64,000 nt of DNA from G963665925 sp963676345. Lineage in GTDB: Bacteria > Bacillota > Clostridia > Peptostreptococcales > Acidaminobacteraceae. The stretch lies in assembly GCA_963676345.2 (NCBI GenBank), contig CAXXTS010000002.1, forward strand, positions 806,001-870,000, in the 5' to 3' direction. Positions 1 to 9,042 of the stretch are shown here, one piece after another. The translations under genes were made by a program, and so were the position numbers. The notes under the pieces were generated by a model, which worked only from the letters and a program-made list of their open reading frames with translations, searched no databases and was not told where the DNA came from. The first letter of the stretch is position 1, and each line of letters opens with the position of its first letter.

Positions 1-980
1 ATAAAGTGCTCTATCAGCATTGGAATATCTTCAAGCCGATTTTTTAGGGGTGGCATCTGAATACGCACAACATTAAGCCTAAAATATAAATCCTCTCTAA
101 ATTGGCCTTTTGCAACCTCTTCTTTCAAATTTTTATTGGTTGCAGCAATGATGCGGACATCTACCTTTTTGCTGCTTTCTGAACCCAGAGGGAAAATTTC
201 TTTTGACTGCAGGACTCTTAGGAGCTTGACCTGCGCGTGCAAGTCCATTTCTCCTATTTCGTCAAGAAATAGGGTCCCCTTGTCTGCCAGCTCAAATAGC
301 CCCTTCTTTCTTGTATCAGCTCCAGTAAAGGCCCCCTTTTCATAACCAAACAACTCACTTTCAATGAGCGTGCTGGGAATGGCACCACAATTTACAACTT
401 CAAAAGGATGGGCTTTTCGGCTGCCCTGATTGTGAATTTCATGTGCGACCAGTTCCTTACCCGTTCCACTTTGTCCCTCAATTAGAACACTCATATTGAT
501 ATTTTTGACTTTGTCAATAATGTGAAAAACATCCTGTAGCTTCTTTGACGTTCCAATAATTTTCTGGATTTTATTTTGATGTTTTACCTCATTTTCAAGT
601 CGGCTAATTTTTTCATTGAGGCACTTATATTCAACGGCCTTAAGAATAAAAAAACGCAGTTTTTCAATATCGATTGGTTTTAAGATATAATCGTAAACGC
701 CCATTTTCATGGCATCGATTGAAGACTTCACACTGGCATAAGCCGTCATCATAATAACAGGCGTGTTCTTATTTTTGAGTTTTATCGTGGGGAGCAAATC
801 CAGTCCACTGATGTCCCCAAATTTCAAATCAAGCAGTACAACATCAAAATAGACTGCGTTCAGTGCTGACTCAACCTCGTATATGTTGCTGGCAGTCGTT
901 ATTTCATACTCGTCTTCCAGCGCAAACATTAAGGACGTGCATATGGTTTTTTCATCATCTATAATCAATAATTTTTTCAT
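1..980 (-). CDS. NtrC-family sigma-54 response regulator (3' end beyond window)
   Basis: Partial gene. It begins with ATG at 980 and runs off the left edge, so about 326 residues are visible. An N-terminal receiver (about 1-120) has the acidic pair after KKLLIID and the phospho-acceptor Asp in VVLLDL. A linker follows, then the AAA+ domain with Walker A GQSGTGKE, the sigma-54 contact loop GAFTGA and Walker B TLFLDEIGE. The missing end should hold the rest of the ATPase and the DNA-binding helices. It overlaps the upstream sensor kinase by 4 bp (ATGA), so the two are translationally coupled and almost certainly cognate. Its target operon is not visible; the genes to the left of the window are the first candidates. 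Confidence 0.93.
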   Translation of the reverse strand, partial: MKKLLIIDDEKTICTSLMFALEDEYEITTASNIYEVESALNAVYFDVVLLDLKFGDISGLDLLPTIKLKNKNTPVIMMTAYASVKSSIDAMKMGVYDYILKPIDIEKLRFFILKAVEYKCLNEKISRLENEVKHQNKIQKIIGTSKKLQDVFHIIDKVKNINMSVLIEGQSGTGKELVAHEIHNQGSRKAHPFEVVNCGAIPSTLIESELFGYEKGAFTGADTRKKGLFELADKGTLFLDEIGEMDLHAQVKLLRVLQSKEIFPLGSESSKKVDVRIIAATNKNLKEEVAKGQFREDLYFRLNVVRIQMPPLKNRLEDIPMLIEHF

Positions 981-2947
981 GTTATGGCCTCCGTGGATAG
1001 GTGCTGGTCAATTGGCAGATAAAGTTTCATGGTTGTTCCTTGTCCAAGTCTGCTCTGAACAGATATTTGCCCACCGTTCTCCTCTATCATTTGTTGCGCA
1101 ATAGAAAGTCCCAAGCCCGTTCCACATTCGCGTCTTGTGAAAAAGGGTTCAAAAATCTGCTCTATGTCTACCTCTGAAATACCCGTGCCATTATCGGTCA
1201 CTTCTAAAACCACATACTGGGCCTTCAAATAAGCACGGAGCTCAATTTTAGCATTAGCTCGTGTTTTTACTGCATCTATACTGTTGATCAACAGATTGAT
1301 CAATACCTGCTTCAACTGTTGTACATCAAAATAGACCTTAAACCCCTCATCCACATCTGCATCGTACATAACATGATGCTTGATGAGTTCGCCTTCTATA
1401 AGATGCATGACTTCCTCTATGGGCCGTACCAAATAGAATATTTCTCGGTTTGGGACCCTCGGTTTTGCATACTCAAGGAGTTCTGTAATCAAATCATTGA
1501 GTCGACCGATGACGGCAGGCACGTCTTGCATCAGTTGACTTCGAAAGGCTGCATTGTCAATTTTTTTGGGAATGAGTTCGATATAGGTCTTAATGGCTGT
1601 CAATGGATTTCTTATCTCGTGGGCAATATTGGCAGTCAGCTGTCCAAGGGACTCCATTTTATCCTTGCGTCTGATTTGTGCTTCATTTTTGCGGCGCAGG
1701 CTTATGTCTAGAAAAGTGACCGTTATGCCACACAAGTTTTCTGACTTATCAATGATAGGACTCATATTGTATTCAATCACCCGCATGTCCCCATCTATTT
1801 CAAGATTGGACTCCTGATTGAAAACATGTCCATGCGTTTCTGCAATCGATTCAAACAGGGTTCTGTCGATAAAAGCACACATGGGCACTTCATAATAAGG
1901 CTGACCAACATAGGTCTGTGCCTCGCATTTGCAGATTTTTTCCACATTGTCATTAATGCTCAGTATCGTGCCGTCCGTACGCATTGTCATGAGACCACTG
2001 AATATACTGTTTATGATATGCTCCTTAAATAAATTGGACTGCTCAACTTCACGCACTTGCCTGTCTACTTCCTTTTGGAGCTTCCTGTTCATATGCGCTT
2101 TCGAGACACCATAGACGCCCAGTAGACTCACCACCGTGATAAATACATACACGTAATTTTTTAGCGCTTCCCGCGTTGAATATATCTCTACACCAAACCA
2201 CTTGTCATGTATTTTGTCATAGGTTCCATTACGCTTGATGATCCTCAGACCCTCATTTAATATTTCGAGCAGTTGATCATTGCCCTTTTGAACAGCCAGC
2301 CCATATGGCTGGGGATTGATTGGGGCTCCAATCACCTTAACAGCATCGCTGTAATGATATTTTTGCAGTGAGTATAAGCCTGTCTGCCTGTTTCCCACAA
2401 ATGCTGCAACTTCACCTTTTACAAGTGAGCGCAAGGCTTCCAACTGGTTGGGCTCAGCGATAACCGTGATGTCCTGGCTGGACTTGATGGCGTCATATGC
2501 CACATCATATTCCTGAACCGAGACAACGTGACCGGAAAGATCCTCCAGCGATTTGATATATGTATTGTCTACAGCGATAAATATGGCTAGCGAAGACTCC
2601 AAATAGGGATCTGAGAAGGCATAAATTTCTTCTCTGTTTTTTGAATATTTGATGCCTTGTATGACATCAATATTTCCTCTTTGCAAGCTTTCAGCAGCAT
2701 CCTTCCATGTCATGGGTTTGATTTCAATATCCAGGCCCATTTCAATCGCAATGGCATGCATGATATCAATATTAAAGCCCTTGTAGGTGCCACTGCCATC
2801 CACGTATTCAAAAGGTGGAAAATACATATCCCCACCCACCACAATGGTCTGACCTGCATACGCCTTTGACTGTACCGCCGCAGTGACTTGTGTTTGAAAA
2901 CTTATAAAAAACAGTAGTGTAAGTATCAAAAGTATCTTTCTTTTCAT
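977..2947 (-). CDS. Sensor histidine kinase with periplasmic SBP_bac_3 sensor domain
   Basis: Membrane sensor kinase of about 656 residues. It has a signal peptide (MKRKILLILTLLFF), a family-3 solute-binding domain (about 25-250), one membrane segment near 265-285, a PAS domain, a dimerisation domain with phospho-accepting His in AHEIRNPL, and a catalytic ATPase domain with DNGTGIS and GTGLGLS boxes. The binding domain resembles amino-acid receptors, so an amino acid or related ligand is likely. The open frame continues upstream to 2998, but ATG at 2947 starts the signal peptide directly; its ribosome site is weak under either choice. It overlaps the downstream sigma-54 regulator by 4 bp. It is divergent from the activator gene at 3166. 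Confidence 0.9.
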   Translation of the reverse strand: MKRKILLILTLLFFISFQTQVTAAVQSKAYAGQTIVVGGDMYFPPFEYVDGSGTYKGFNIDIMHAIAIEMGLDIEIKPMTWKDAAESLQRGNIDVIQGIKYSKNREEIYAFSDPYLESSLAIFIAVDNTYIKSLEDLSGHVVSVQEYDVAYDAIKSSQDITVIAEPNQLEALRSLVKGEVAAFVGNRQTGLYSLQKYHYSDAVKVIGAPINPQPYGLAVQKGNDQLLEILNEGLRIIKRNGTYDKIHDKWFGVEIYSTREALKNYVYVFITVVSLLGVYGVSKAHMNRKLQKEVDRQVREVEQSNLFKEHIINSIFSGLMTMRTDGTILSINDNVEKICKCEAQTYVGQPYYEVPMCAFIDRTLFESIAETHGHVFNQESNLEIDGDMRVIEYNMSPIIDKSENLCGITVTFLDISLRRKNEAQIRRKDKMESLGQLTANIAHEIRNPLTAIKTYIELIPKKIDNAAFRSQLMQDVPAVIGRLNDLITELLEYAKPRVPNREIFYLVRPIEEVMHLIEGELIKHHVMYDADVDEGFKVYFDVQQLKQVLINLLINSIDAVKTRANAKIELRAYLKAQYVVLEVTDNGTGISEVDIEQIFEPFFTRRECGTGLGLSIAQQMIEENGGQISVQSRLGQGTTMKLYLPIDQHLSTEAIT

Positions 2948-3083
2948 GCAGCCCCCCGCTTGTTTGAATCCCCTTTTGATTGTCATATTTTGTGGCATAA
3001 ATTATAATTTTGTCAACTGTATGGTATCACATTCAAAATGACTCAACAATAAATACCCTGACCATACTGCCGAATACCATTCA

Positions 3084-3113
3084 TTGTCACAGCCACAACA
3101 ACTATAGTACAAT
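3084..3113 (+). promoter_or_regulatory. Putative sigma-A promoter of the sigma-54 activator gene
   Basis: TTGTCA at 3084-3089 and TACAAT at 3108-3113 are separated by 18 bp, about 50 bp before the ATG at 3166. Each hexamer differs from consensus at one position. Inference from sequence only. Confidence 0.42.
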
Positions 3114-3165
3114 GAGCCTAAAACTTGAATATTGCAGATGATTGAACAGATGAAAGGGACCACTC

Positions 3166-5220
3166 ATGCGTAAAAAGCTTGTACTCTATACAGATGGACC
3201 TGAGCCTAAGCTAAGGTATCTTGAAGAACTCAATGCATTTTTTGAAGGCCATATCACGATTGAAGCATACAGCATGCAAGAAGGACGTATGCAACATACA
3301 CATGCGGATATGGCGCTTATTACCCTGTCCAGTTTGGCGACAATCGCAAGAAAATATTTGCCTGATGACGTGACCATTACACAGATTAAGCGTACGTTTA
3401 AAAAGGGCTGTCTTGACCCGCTCATGTCCCTGCCAGAAAATACACAGGTGATGCTGGTCAACAATGCAAGCACATCTGCTTCTGATACCATCTCACTCCT
3501 TTATGAAATGGGCTACATGCATATTGATTTTGTTCCCGTTTTTCCAGGTATGAAGAACATGCCACCACTGAGGACTGCAGTTACGCCGGCACAGGTCCAG
3601 TTTGTCCCTGACCATGTTGAACAAGTCATTGATGTTGGATGGCGTGTCATTGATATCTCAACCCTTATGAGCATCATTACAAAACTTCAAATTCAAAGCC
3701 CTTATTTTGATAAAAAACTTAAGAAATATATGCAAACCATCATTCCAGTCAGTTATGGATTTCATCACTTATACCACAATACCAACCAAATCAAGAACGA
3801 ACTGCGTGTGGTTCTTGATGTTGTAGATGACGGCGTTCTCATTCTTTCAAATGACAATACCGTACTCCACTGCAACAGTACGCTCAAAGAAATTCTTTGC
3901 CTAAATGAAGGGGACACCCCTCAGGAGCTGGATGCCTTTTTTAACCTTCCAGAGGATTTTCTAAGATACATACTCGATCTGAATTACGCTGACAACAGGC
4001 TTATTGAGTGTCCTCACATAAAGAAAAGTTTGATTGTTTCAAAAAGACCGATTCACGACGATGCAGATATTTTTGCAGATATGTACATCATAAGAGACCG
4101 ATCAAACCTCCAAAAACTTGAACAAGATATGCGCTATGAAGCCAAGCGTATGGGCCATGTCGCCAAGTATGACTTTAGCGACATTATTGGCACCAGCCAT
4201 ACCATTCTCCACTGCAAGGATACTGCAAAAAAAATGAGTCGAATTGATGCCCCCGTTCTCATAACCGGTGAAAGTGGTACAGGGAAGGAGATGTTCGCCC
4301 AATCTATACACAATAATTCACAGCGCAAAAACAGTCCATTTTTAGGAATCAACTGTGCGACCCTATCAACCAACTTACTCGAAAGCGAACTTTTTGGCTA
4401 TGAAGAAGGCGCCTTTACAGGCGCTGTAAAAGGGGGTAAAAAAGGCCTGTTTGAAATGGCTGACGGCGGCAGCTTGTTTTTAGATGAGGTTGGTGAACTT
4501 CCCTTAAACACCCAAGTCAAACTGCTGCGCGTTCTTCAGGAAAAAGAAATCATGCGTATCGGCGGGACACGTATCATTCCAGTCGATGTGCGTATTATTG
4601 CCGCTACAAATCAGGACTTGAAAACACGCGCTACAAAAAAGCTTTTTAGACATGATCTATACTATAGACTCAATGTGCTTCACTTGAATTTACCGCCACT
4701 TAGAAAGCGTATAGAAGATTTGCCGCTCCTTGTTGCTGATATTGCAAAGAAGCACCCTGTTCCTGAAAAGCCAATCACCCCAGAGCTCCTGCAAATGCTC
4801 CTGCATGCTTCGTGGCAAGGGAATATTCGGGAACTGAAAAACTGCATTGACCATATGTACTATCTGGGCGGTTCAGTTCTTACACCTCAGGATCTGCCCC
4901 CTGATTTTGCTAATAACCATCATTTAAACACACCGAGCATTCATTCAGAGGATGCAAGTGACGCCTATGCTAAACAAGGCCCCTACTTTTACGGCCTGAG
5001 CGAAGGCGAAAACACACTTGCCTATTTTATATTGAATGCGCTTCAACTTAGACCCTCAGGCAGGCGCACCCTTTTCCAAGCTGCTTTAAAATCCGGCTAC
5101 AGCACTTCAGAATACCGTATTCGAAAAATTATGAAGTACCTGGAGGAACATCAGCTCATTGAGCAAGTACCGGGCATAAGAGGCTATCAAATCACAGGTA
5201 AGACTATGCCATCGACTTGA
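3166..5220 (+). CDS. Sigma-54-dependent enhancer-binding activator with unusual C-terminal domain
   Basis: A 684-residue activator. Residues 1-190 form a sensory region I cannot assign with confidence; it is loosely like the N-terminal domain of PrpR-type regulators. A PAS-like segment lies around 210-310. The AAA+ domain (about 340-560) has Walker A GESGTGKE near 367, GAFTGA near 415 and Walker B LFLDEVGE. There is no receiver domain, so it probably senses a ligand rather than a phosphate. The last 80 residues do not look like a Fis-type helix-turn-helix; they look like a winged helix (STSEYRIRKIMKYLEEH). Ribosome site AAAGGGA precedes the ATG. It lies directly upstream of, and in the same direction as, the sigma-54 promoter of the M20/YfcC operon, its likely target. 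Confidence 0.9.
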   Translation: MRKKLVLYTDGPEPKLRYLEELNAFFEGHITIEAYSMQEGRMQHTHADMALITLSSLATIARKYLPDDVTITQIKRTFKKGCLDPLMSLPENTQVMLVNNASTSASDTISLLYEMGYMHIDFVPVFPGMKNMPPLRTAVTPAQVQFVPDHVEQVIDVGWRVIDISTLMSIITKLQIQSPYFDKKLKKYMQTIIPVSYGFHHLYHNTNQIKNELRVVLDVVDDGVLILSNDNTVLHCNSTLKEILCLNEGDTPQELDAFFNLPEDFLRYILDLNYADNRLIECPHIKKSLIVSKRPIHDDADIFADMYIIRDRSNLQKLEQDMRYEAKRMGHVAKYDFSDIIGTSHTILHCKDTAKKMSRIDAPVLITGESGTGKEMFAQSIHNNSQRKNSPFLGINCATLSTNLLESELFGYEEGAFTGAVKGGKKGLFEMADGGSLFLDEVGELPLNTQVKLLRVLQEKEIMRIGGTRIIPVDVRIIAATNQDLKTRATKKLFRHDLYYRLNVLHLNLPPLRKRIEDLPLLVADIAKKHPVPEKPITPELLQMLLHASWQGNIRELKNCIDHMYYLGGSVLTPQDLPPDFANNHHLNTPSIHSEDASDAYAKQGPYFYGLSEGENTLAYFILNALQLRPSGRRTLFQAALKSGYSTSEYRIRKIMKYLEEHQLIEQVPGIRGYQITGKTMPST

Positions 5221-5256
5221 AAAAACGCTCTCAAAATGAATAAACCGGGTTAATAT

Positions 5257-5314
5257 CGGGCGATTTTCGGGCTCAAACGCTGCATATAGCGCCCGAAAAC
5301 CGCCCGTAATTTTT
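5257..5314 (+). promoter_or_regulatory. 16-bp inverted repeat after the activator gene: terminator and/or enhancer site
   Basis: Arms 5257-5272 and 5291-5306 (CGGGCGATTTTCGGGC and its complement) match at 15 of 16 positions. A smaller CGCT/AGCG hairpin sits in the loop (5278-5291) and TAATTTTT follows. Direct copies of CGCTCTCAA flank it at 5226-5234 and 5316-5324. The right arm is about 130 bp before the -24 element, a normal distance for a sigma-54 enhancer. The T-rich tail also fits an intrinsic terminator. Both roles are possible. Confidence 0.55.
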
Positions 5315-5434
5315 GCGCTCTCAAGTATGTCTTGAATAGATTTCTAAATTTTCTAAAAACATTTCATTCCCTTACGCCGCTAAATAGAATACCTTCACAT
5401 ACTTTTTCATAATTATGCACTCCAAACAGAATTT

Positions 5435-5450
5435 TTGGCATACCACTTGC
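5435..5450 (+). promoter_or_regulatory. Sigma-54 (-24/-12) promoter of the M20/YfcC operon
   Basis: TTGGCA (5435-5440) and TTGC (5447-5450) put the invariant GG and GC exactly 10 bases apart, as the RpoN consensus requires. Transcription should start near 5462. A nearly identical element lies before nhaC at 60701-60716. The upstream gene encodes a sigma-54 activator. Confidence 0.8.
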
Positions 5451-5457
5451 AAAATAG

Positions 5458-6609
5458 ATGAGTGACTTCACAGTTAACCTTGCGCAAGGGGTCAACATCA
5501 AAGGGAGTGATTTTATCAGCATTCACTATTTACAAAGCGTATTTGAAACATTGCACGCTACGCCAGAACTGGGCTTTCACGAAACACGCACTGCTTCATT
5601 TATTGCAAATGAACTTGAGAAATTAGGTTATAGCGTTCAACGCGCTGTTGGCGGCACAGGCATTATTGCAAGTTTACGCAGTGATCACCCTGGTCCTTGT
5701 CTTGGTGTACGCGCCGATATGGACGCCCTGCCGTTTACAATCAATGAAACCCAGCAGGTGATTCACGCTTGTGGGCACGATGCACATTCAACGATGGTGC
5801 TGGGGACTGCAAAAAGAATTTCAGAAAAAGGCATTAAAAAGGGTGAAGTGAAATTCATCTTCCAGCCGGCTGAAGAAATAGGAAAAGGTGCACTGGCAAT
5901 GTCTAACTCTGGTATGCTCGATACACTTGACGAGCTTGTTGGCATGCATTTAAGACCCATACAAGAAGCCAAACTAGGAGAAGCCTCTCCAGCACTCTAC
6001 CATGGGGCTTCAAACAAAATGGAGGTTCATGTATCTGGCCTGTCTTCACATGGTGCACGTCCCCACTTGGGGGTTAATGCCATCGAGGCTGGTGTTTTAA
6101 TTGTCAACGCAATCAATGCACTGCATATTGACCCAAGAGTGGCGCACAGCATTAAGGTTACTCGCTTTGGTTCAAATGGCACTGCCCACAATATTATTCC
6201 AGACGCCGTCCACTTAGTCTTTGATTTGCGTGCGCAAACCAACGCCGTCATGACAGAACTCATTCAACGTGCCACACAAGCTATTGACCATTCAGCAGAG
6301 AGCATTGGTGCCTCGGCACGAGTGGATATTACCGCTGGTTGTCCAGCTGCAGAGTATCATTCAGAACTTGTTGATGCTGCTCGGCTTTCTATTGAGCACG
6401 TTCTTGGAAAAGCACTTGAGCCCATTGTAACACCCGGAAGTGAAGACTTTCATTTTTTTACACAAAAGCAAGACATTAAGGCTGTTTATATCGGTTTGGG
6501 TGCCGATTTGGAGCCCTATTTACATCATCCGGATATGCACTTTGATAAAAAAGCCCTGTCACATGGGTGTGATATTTTAACGCATATTATTATGAGTAGA
6601 TTGGGTTAA
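5458..6609 (+). CDS. M20-family metal-dependent amidohydrolase (N-acyl-amino-acid or aminobenzoyl-glutamate type)
   Basis: Cytoplasmic peptidase-family amidohydrolase of up to 383 residues. Metal-binding motifs are GVRADMDALPF, HACGHDAHSTM and FQPAEE, with a dimerisation domain around SGLSSHGARPH and a late TPGSEDFHFF motif. The family removes acyl or aroyl groups from amino acids (hippurate, N-acetyl amino acids, aminobenzoyl-glutamate); the exact substrate cannot be read here. The first ATG (5458) has no ribosome site and lies before the predicted sigma-54 start near 5462, so the true start is probably downstream. A ribosome-site-like AAGGGAGTGA at 5501-5510 precedes in-frame ATC (5515) and ATT (5521). 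It forms an operon with the YfcC carrier 21 bp downstream. Confidence 0.88.
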   Translation: MSDFTVNLAQGVNIKGSDFISIHYLQSVFETLHATPELGFHETRTASFIANELEKLGYSVQRAVGGTGIIASLRSDHPGPCLGVRADMDALPFTINETQQVIHACGHDAHSTMVLGTAKRISEKGIKKGEVKFIFQPAEEIGKGALAMSNSGMLDTLDELVGMHLRPIQEAKLGEASPALYHGASNKMEVHVSGLSSHGARPHLGVNAIEAGVLIVNAINALHIDPRVAHSIKVTRFGSNGTAHNIIPDAVHLVFDLRAQTNAVMTELIQRATQAIDHSAESIGASARVDITAGCPAAEYHSELVDAARLSIEHVLGKALEPIVTPGSEDFHFFTQKQDIKAVYIGLGADLEPYLHHPDMHFDKKALSHGCDILTHIIMSRLG

Positions 6610-6630
6610 ATAAACCATAAGGGGGAACTT

Positions 6631-8064
6631 ATGAGCAATCAAGCCACGGCTCGAAAACGCGAGCCTGAAAACAAGCAAGACAAGAAAAAGGGGTTCAAAA
6701 TCCCCAACACTTACACACTCATTACACTCTTTGTCATTGTCGCAGCACTTTTAACCTATATTGTGCCTGCTGGTCACTATAATATGATTGAAGATGCAGC
6801 GACCGGAAAAACACTCATAGATCCAAGCTCTTTTGAGTTCATTGAAAGAACACCTGTAGGGGTGATGGATTTTCTGCTCTCAATTGTAGATGGCATGAAC
6901 GGTGCTGCAGGCATTATCTTTCTTGTTTTTCTCGTTGGCGGTTTTTTTCAAATCATCAACGATACAGGGGCTATAGACAGTGCAATCAGTGCTGCCATTA
7001 AGAAATTCGAAAAGAAGGCCCTTCTCGTTATTCCGATTATTATGGCGACCATGTCTATTTTGGGAGCGCTCGGCATTATTGTTAACGCGGTTATTGCATT
7101 TATCCCGATTGGGGTTATACTCGCTAAAAAACTCAAGCTCGACCCAGTTGCTGGTATGGCCATCATGTATGTTGGTGCTTACTCAGGTTTTACGGCTTCA
7201 CCTATGGGGCCCTTTAACACCGTACTCGGTCAAACTATTGCCGGAATACCGCTCATGTCAGGATTTTTATTCCGATCCCTTGTATGGGTCTTCCTGTTTG
7301 CAGCTTCACTCTGGTATGTCATGCGCTATTCTAACAAGGTCAAAATGGATATTAACCATACCGTTCTTGAGAAAGTTGAATGGGCTGACCCGTCAGATAC
7401 TGCAAAACCTTCCACTGATTTTAAAGTAAGTCATGGACTCATTTTGCTGGTTCTTTTCGGTGGATTTGCACTCTACGCATATGGCTCATTTAAACTTGGC
7501 TGGAAACTCAATTATCTGAGTGCCATCATGATGGCCGTTGCACTGATCAGCGGCACGATTGGTCGCATGCACCCAGATGACATGGCTAAATCTTTTATTG
7601 CCGGTTGTAAGAGCATGGTTTACGGCGCACTTGTCATTGGATTTGCAAAGGCCATTACCATTGTGCTTACCGAAGGACAAATAATCCACTCACTGATTTA
7701 CTTTATGGCTCTGCCTCTGTCAAAAGTTGGCGCAGTGCTTTCAGGGGTATTGATGTTTTTTATTAATCTGGTTTTCAACTTCTTCGTACCCTCCGGTTCA
7801 GGTCAAGCCATGGTAGTAATGCCACTGATGGCGCCTATGGCCGATGTTGTTGGCGTAACAAGACAAATCGCTGTTTCTGCCTACCAATACGGCGATGGAT
7901 TTTCCAATACGATCATCCCGACATCAGGTGTCTTGATGGCAGCGCTGGGTGTCGCCAAAATCCCATATGAGAAGTGGCTTAAATTTATGCTGCCGCTCTT
8001 TGGTATATGGTGTTTAATTGGTACACTCTCCATCGTTATTGGCGTCATGATTGGCTGGTCATAA
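6631..8064 (+). CDS. YfcC/AbgT-like carboxylate or amino-acid derivative transporter
   Basis: Polytopic membrane protein of 477 residues with a charged cytoplasmic N terminus (about 25 residues) and roughly 11-12 hydrophobic segments. The conserved VPAGHY segment after the first helix and the late NFFVPSGSGQA and DGFSNTIIPTSG motifs place it in the YfcC family, related to the ion transporter superfamily that includes DcuC and AbgT. Ribosome site AAGGGGGAA lies 7 bp before the ATG. It follows the M20 amidohydrolase, so the pair probably imports an acylated or amide-linked amino acid and cleaves it inside the cell. A strong terminator follows. Confidence 0.88.
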   Translation: MSNQATARKREPENKQDKKKGFKIPNTYTLITLFVIVAALLTYIVPAGHYNMIEDAATGKTLIDPSSFEFIERTPVGVMDFLLSIVDGMNGAAGIIFLVFLVGGFFQIINDTGAIDSAISAAIKKFEKKALLVIPIIMATMSILGALGIIVNAVIAFIPIGVILAKKLKLDPVAGMAIMYVGAYSGFTASPMGPFNTVLGQTIAGIPLMSGFLFRSLVWVFLFAASLWYVMRYSNKVKMDINHTVLEKVEWADPSDTAKPSTDFKVSHGLILLVLFGGFALYAYGSFKLGWKLNYLSAIMMAVALISGTIGRMHPDDMAKSFIAGCKSMVYGALVIGFAKAITIVLTEGQIIHSLIYFMALPLSKVGAVLSGVLMFFINLVFNFFVPSGSGQAMVVMPLMAPMADVVGVTRQIAVSAYQYGDGFSNTIIPTSGVLMAALGVAKIPYEKWLKFMLPLFGIWCLIGTLSIVIGVMIGWS

Positions 8065-8072
8065 TAAAAATA

Positions 8073-8110
8073 AAAACCCCCTCAGACTCATAAGCTTCTG
8101 AGGGGGTTTT
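8073..8110. terminator. Bidirectional intrinsic terminator between convergent genes
   Basis: A 14-bp perfect stem (8073-8086 with 8097-8110), core CCCCCTCAGA, flanked by A-run and T-run. It separates the YfcC gene from the convergent membrane protein gene. Confidence 0.9.
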
Positions 8111-8114
8111 AAGT

Positions 8115-8828
8115 TTATGGGGTATTACTCACTGAATGCTTTCTCGATAGGGCGATAATCACACCCAGTAAAATGGACAAGAAGGCGGACGCCAAAACAC
8201 GGTACGCCGCTGGGAGTAGAAATACAGCCGTATGTAGTGGAATCCAGATTAGCAAACAAGTTTTCAACCACGAAAAGCTGACAAGGGTATACCAATCCAC
8301 AGAGTTGACCATATCTTCAAGGGATGGCCTTTCACCCTTGCTCATGCTCAGTGATTCCATAATTTTGTCCCCGAACATATGATAAACATAGAGCATTGGA
8401 CCAAACGTCAGGTTCATTACAGCACTTCCAAAGAATGCCTGTGCCAGTACAATGCCTTTAAATGGCAGGCGTCCTGCTGATTGAGCCACTGCAACCCCAC
8501 CCATGTAAACCGTAAAAACCAGGGTAATCATAATGCCCAGGACACCCCATACGAAGGCTTTTTGCAGCACATTTTTAGGAATTATCCATTCACTTTTTAA
8601 AACACGCATACCGAGCAAGTCGCCCATTGATGCAAGTAAGGCGAATTTCCCAAAGCCTCCCATATAAGGATGTGCCTCCGTAACTTTGATAAACACTTCC
8701 CGCGAACTCGGCACAGCGAAAATGAGTATCGTCCCCAAAAACACCGCCGCCCAAATGAAGTCCCCCTGCCAAGTCCTTGTAGACTGATTTGATTTTTCCG
8801 ATTGCTTCAATGCTTCTTTTTGCTCCAC
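8115..8828 (-). CDS. Multi-pass membrane protein of the TetR regulon, function unknown
   Basis: A 237-residue protein with a polar 20-residue N terminus and five or six hydrophobic segments. It resembles a group of bacterial membrane proteins that I associate loosely with the Mpv17/PMP22 family (conserved GGFGKFALLASMGDLLG and a late IPLHTAVFLLP-YRVL region), but I am not sure of this. Start is GTG at 8828 behind GGAGG. The promoter region carries the same palindrome as the divergent TetR/esterase region, so it is probably a second target of that repressor. No catalytic motif is visible. Confidence 0.75.
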   Translation of the reverse strand: MEQKEALKQSEKSNQSTRTWQGDFIWAAVFLGTILIFAVPSSREVFIKVTEAHPYMGGFGKFALLASMGDLLGMRVLKSEWIIPKNVLQKAFVWGVLGIMITLVFTVYMGGVAVAQSAGRLPFKGIVLAQAFFGSAVMNLTFGPMLYVYHMFGDKIMESLSMSKGERPSLEDMVNSVDWYTLVSFSWLKTCLLIWIPLHTAVFLLPAAYRVLASAFLSILLGVIIALSRKHSVSNTP

Positions 8829-8862
8829 AGTTTACCTGCCTCCTTCTATTATGAAATCTAAA

Positions 8863-8879
8863 ACATACTATAAGTATGT
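8863..8879. promoter_or_regulatory. TetR operator copy 2 (before membrane protein gene)
   Basis: ACATAC-TATAA-GTATGT, a palindrome with a 5-bp spacer. It lies directly after the minus-strand -10 box at 8880-8885. The same arms occur at 9884-9900. Confidence 0.75.
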
Positions 8880-8908
8880 ATTGTAGCTCTAATTTTCATA
8901 TTTTGCAA
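8880..8908 (-). promoter_or_regulatory. Promoter of the membrane protein gene
   Basis: On the minus strand, TTGCAA (8903-8908), a 17-bp spacer and TACAAT (8880-8885). The operator follows at once, so repressor binding would cover the start point. Confidence 0.5.
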
Positions 8909-8977
8909 ATGAAAATAACCACATAGGATGCGATTTTCTCTATGCTGCAGGACTTAAATCATGAGCTCTAATTTAAA

Positions 8978-9042
8978 AAACAAAAAAGCCTCTACTCAAA
9001 AGGGACAGTCTTAACTGTCTTAAAACCCAGAGTAGAGGTATT
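8978..9042 (-). terminator. Terminator of the TetR gene
   Basis: Stem CCTCTACTC (8989-8997) with GAGTAGAGG (9030-9038), and an inner GACAGT/ACTGTC hairpin. On the minus strand it ends in a long T-rich tract. It lies about 90 bp after the TetR stop. Confidence 0.75.

Noticed and set aside
883..2869. Plus-strand open frames opposite the first sensor kinase
   Set aside because: Antisense to a gene with clear kinase motifs; no family features of their own.
3011..3016. TTGACA on the minus strand upstream of the first sensor kinase
   Set aside because: The nearby TATAAT (3001-3006) is only 4 bp away and no other -10 box lies at proper spacing.
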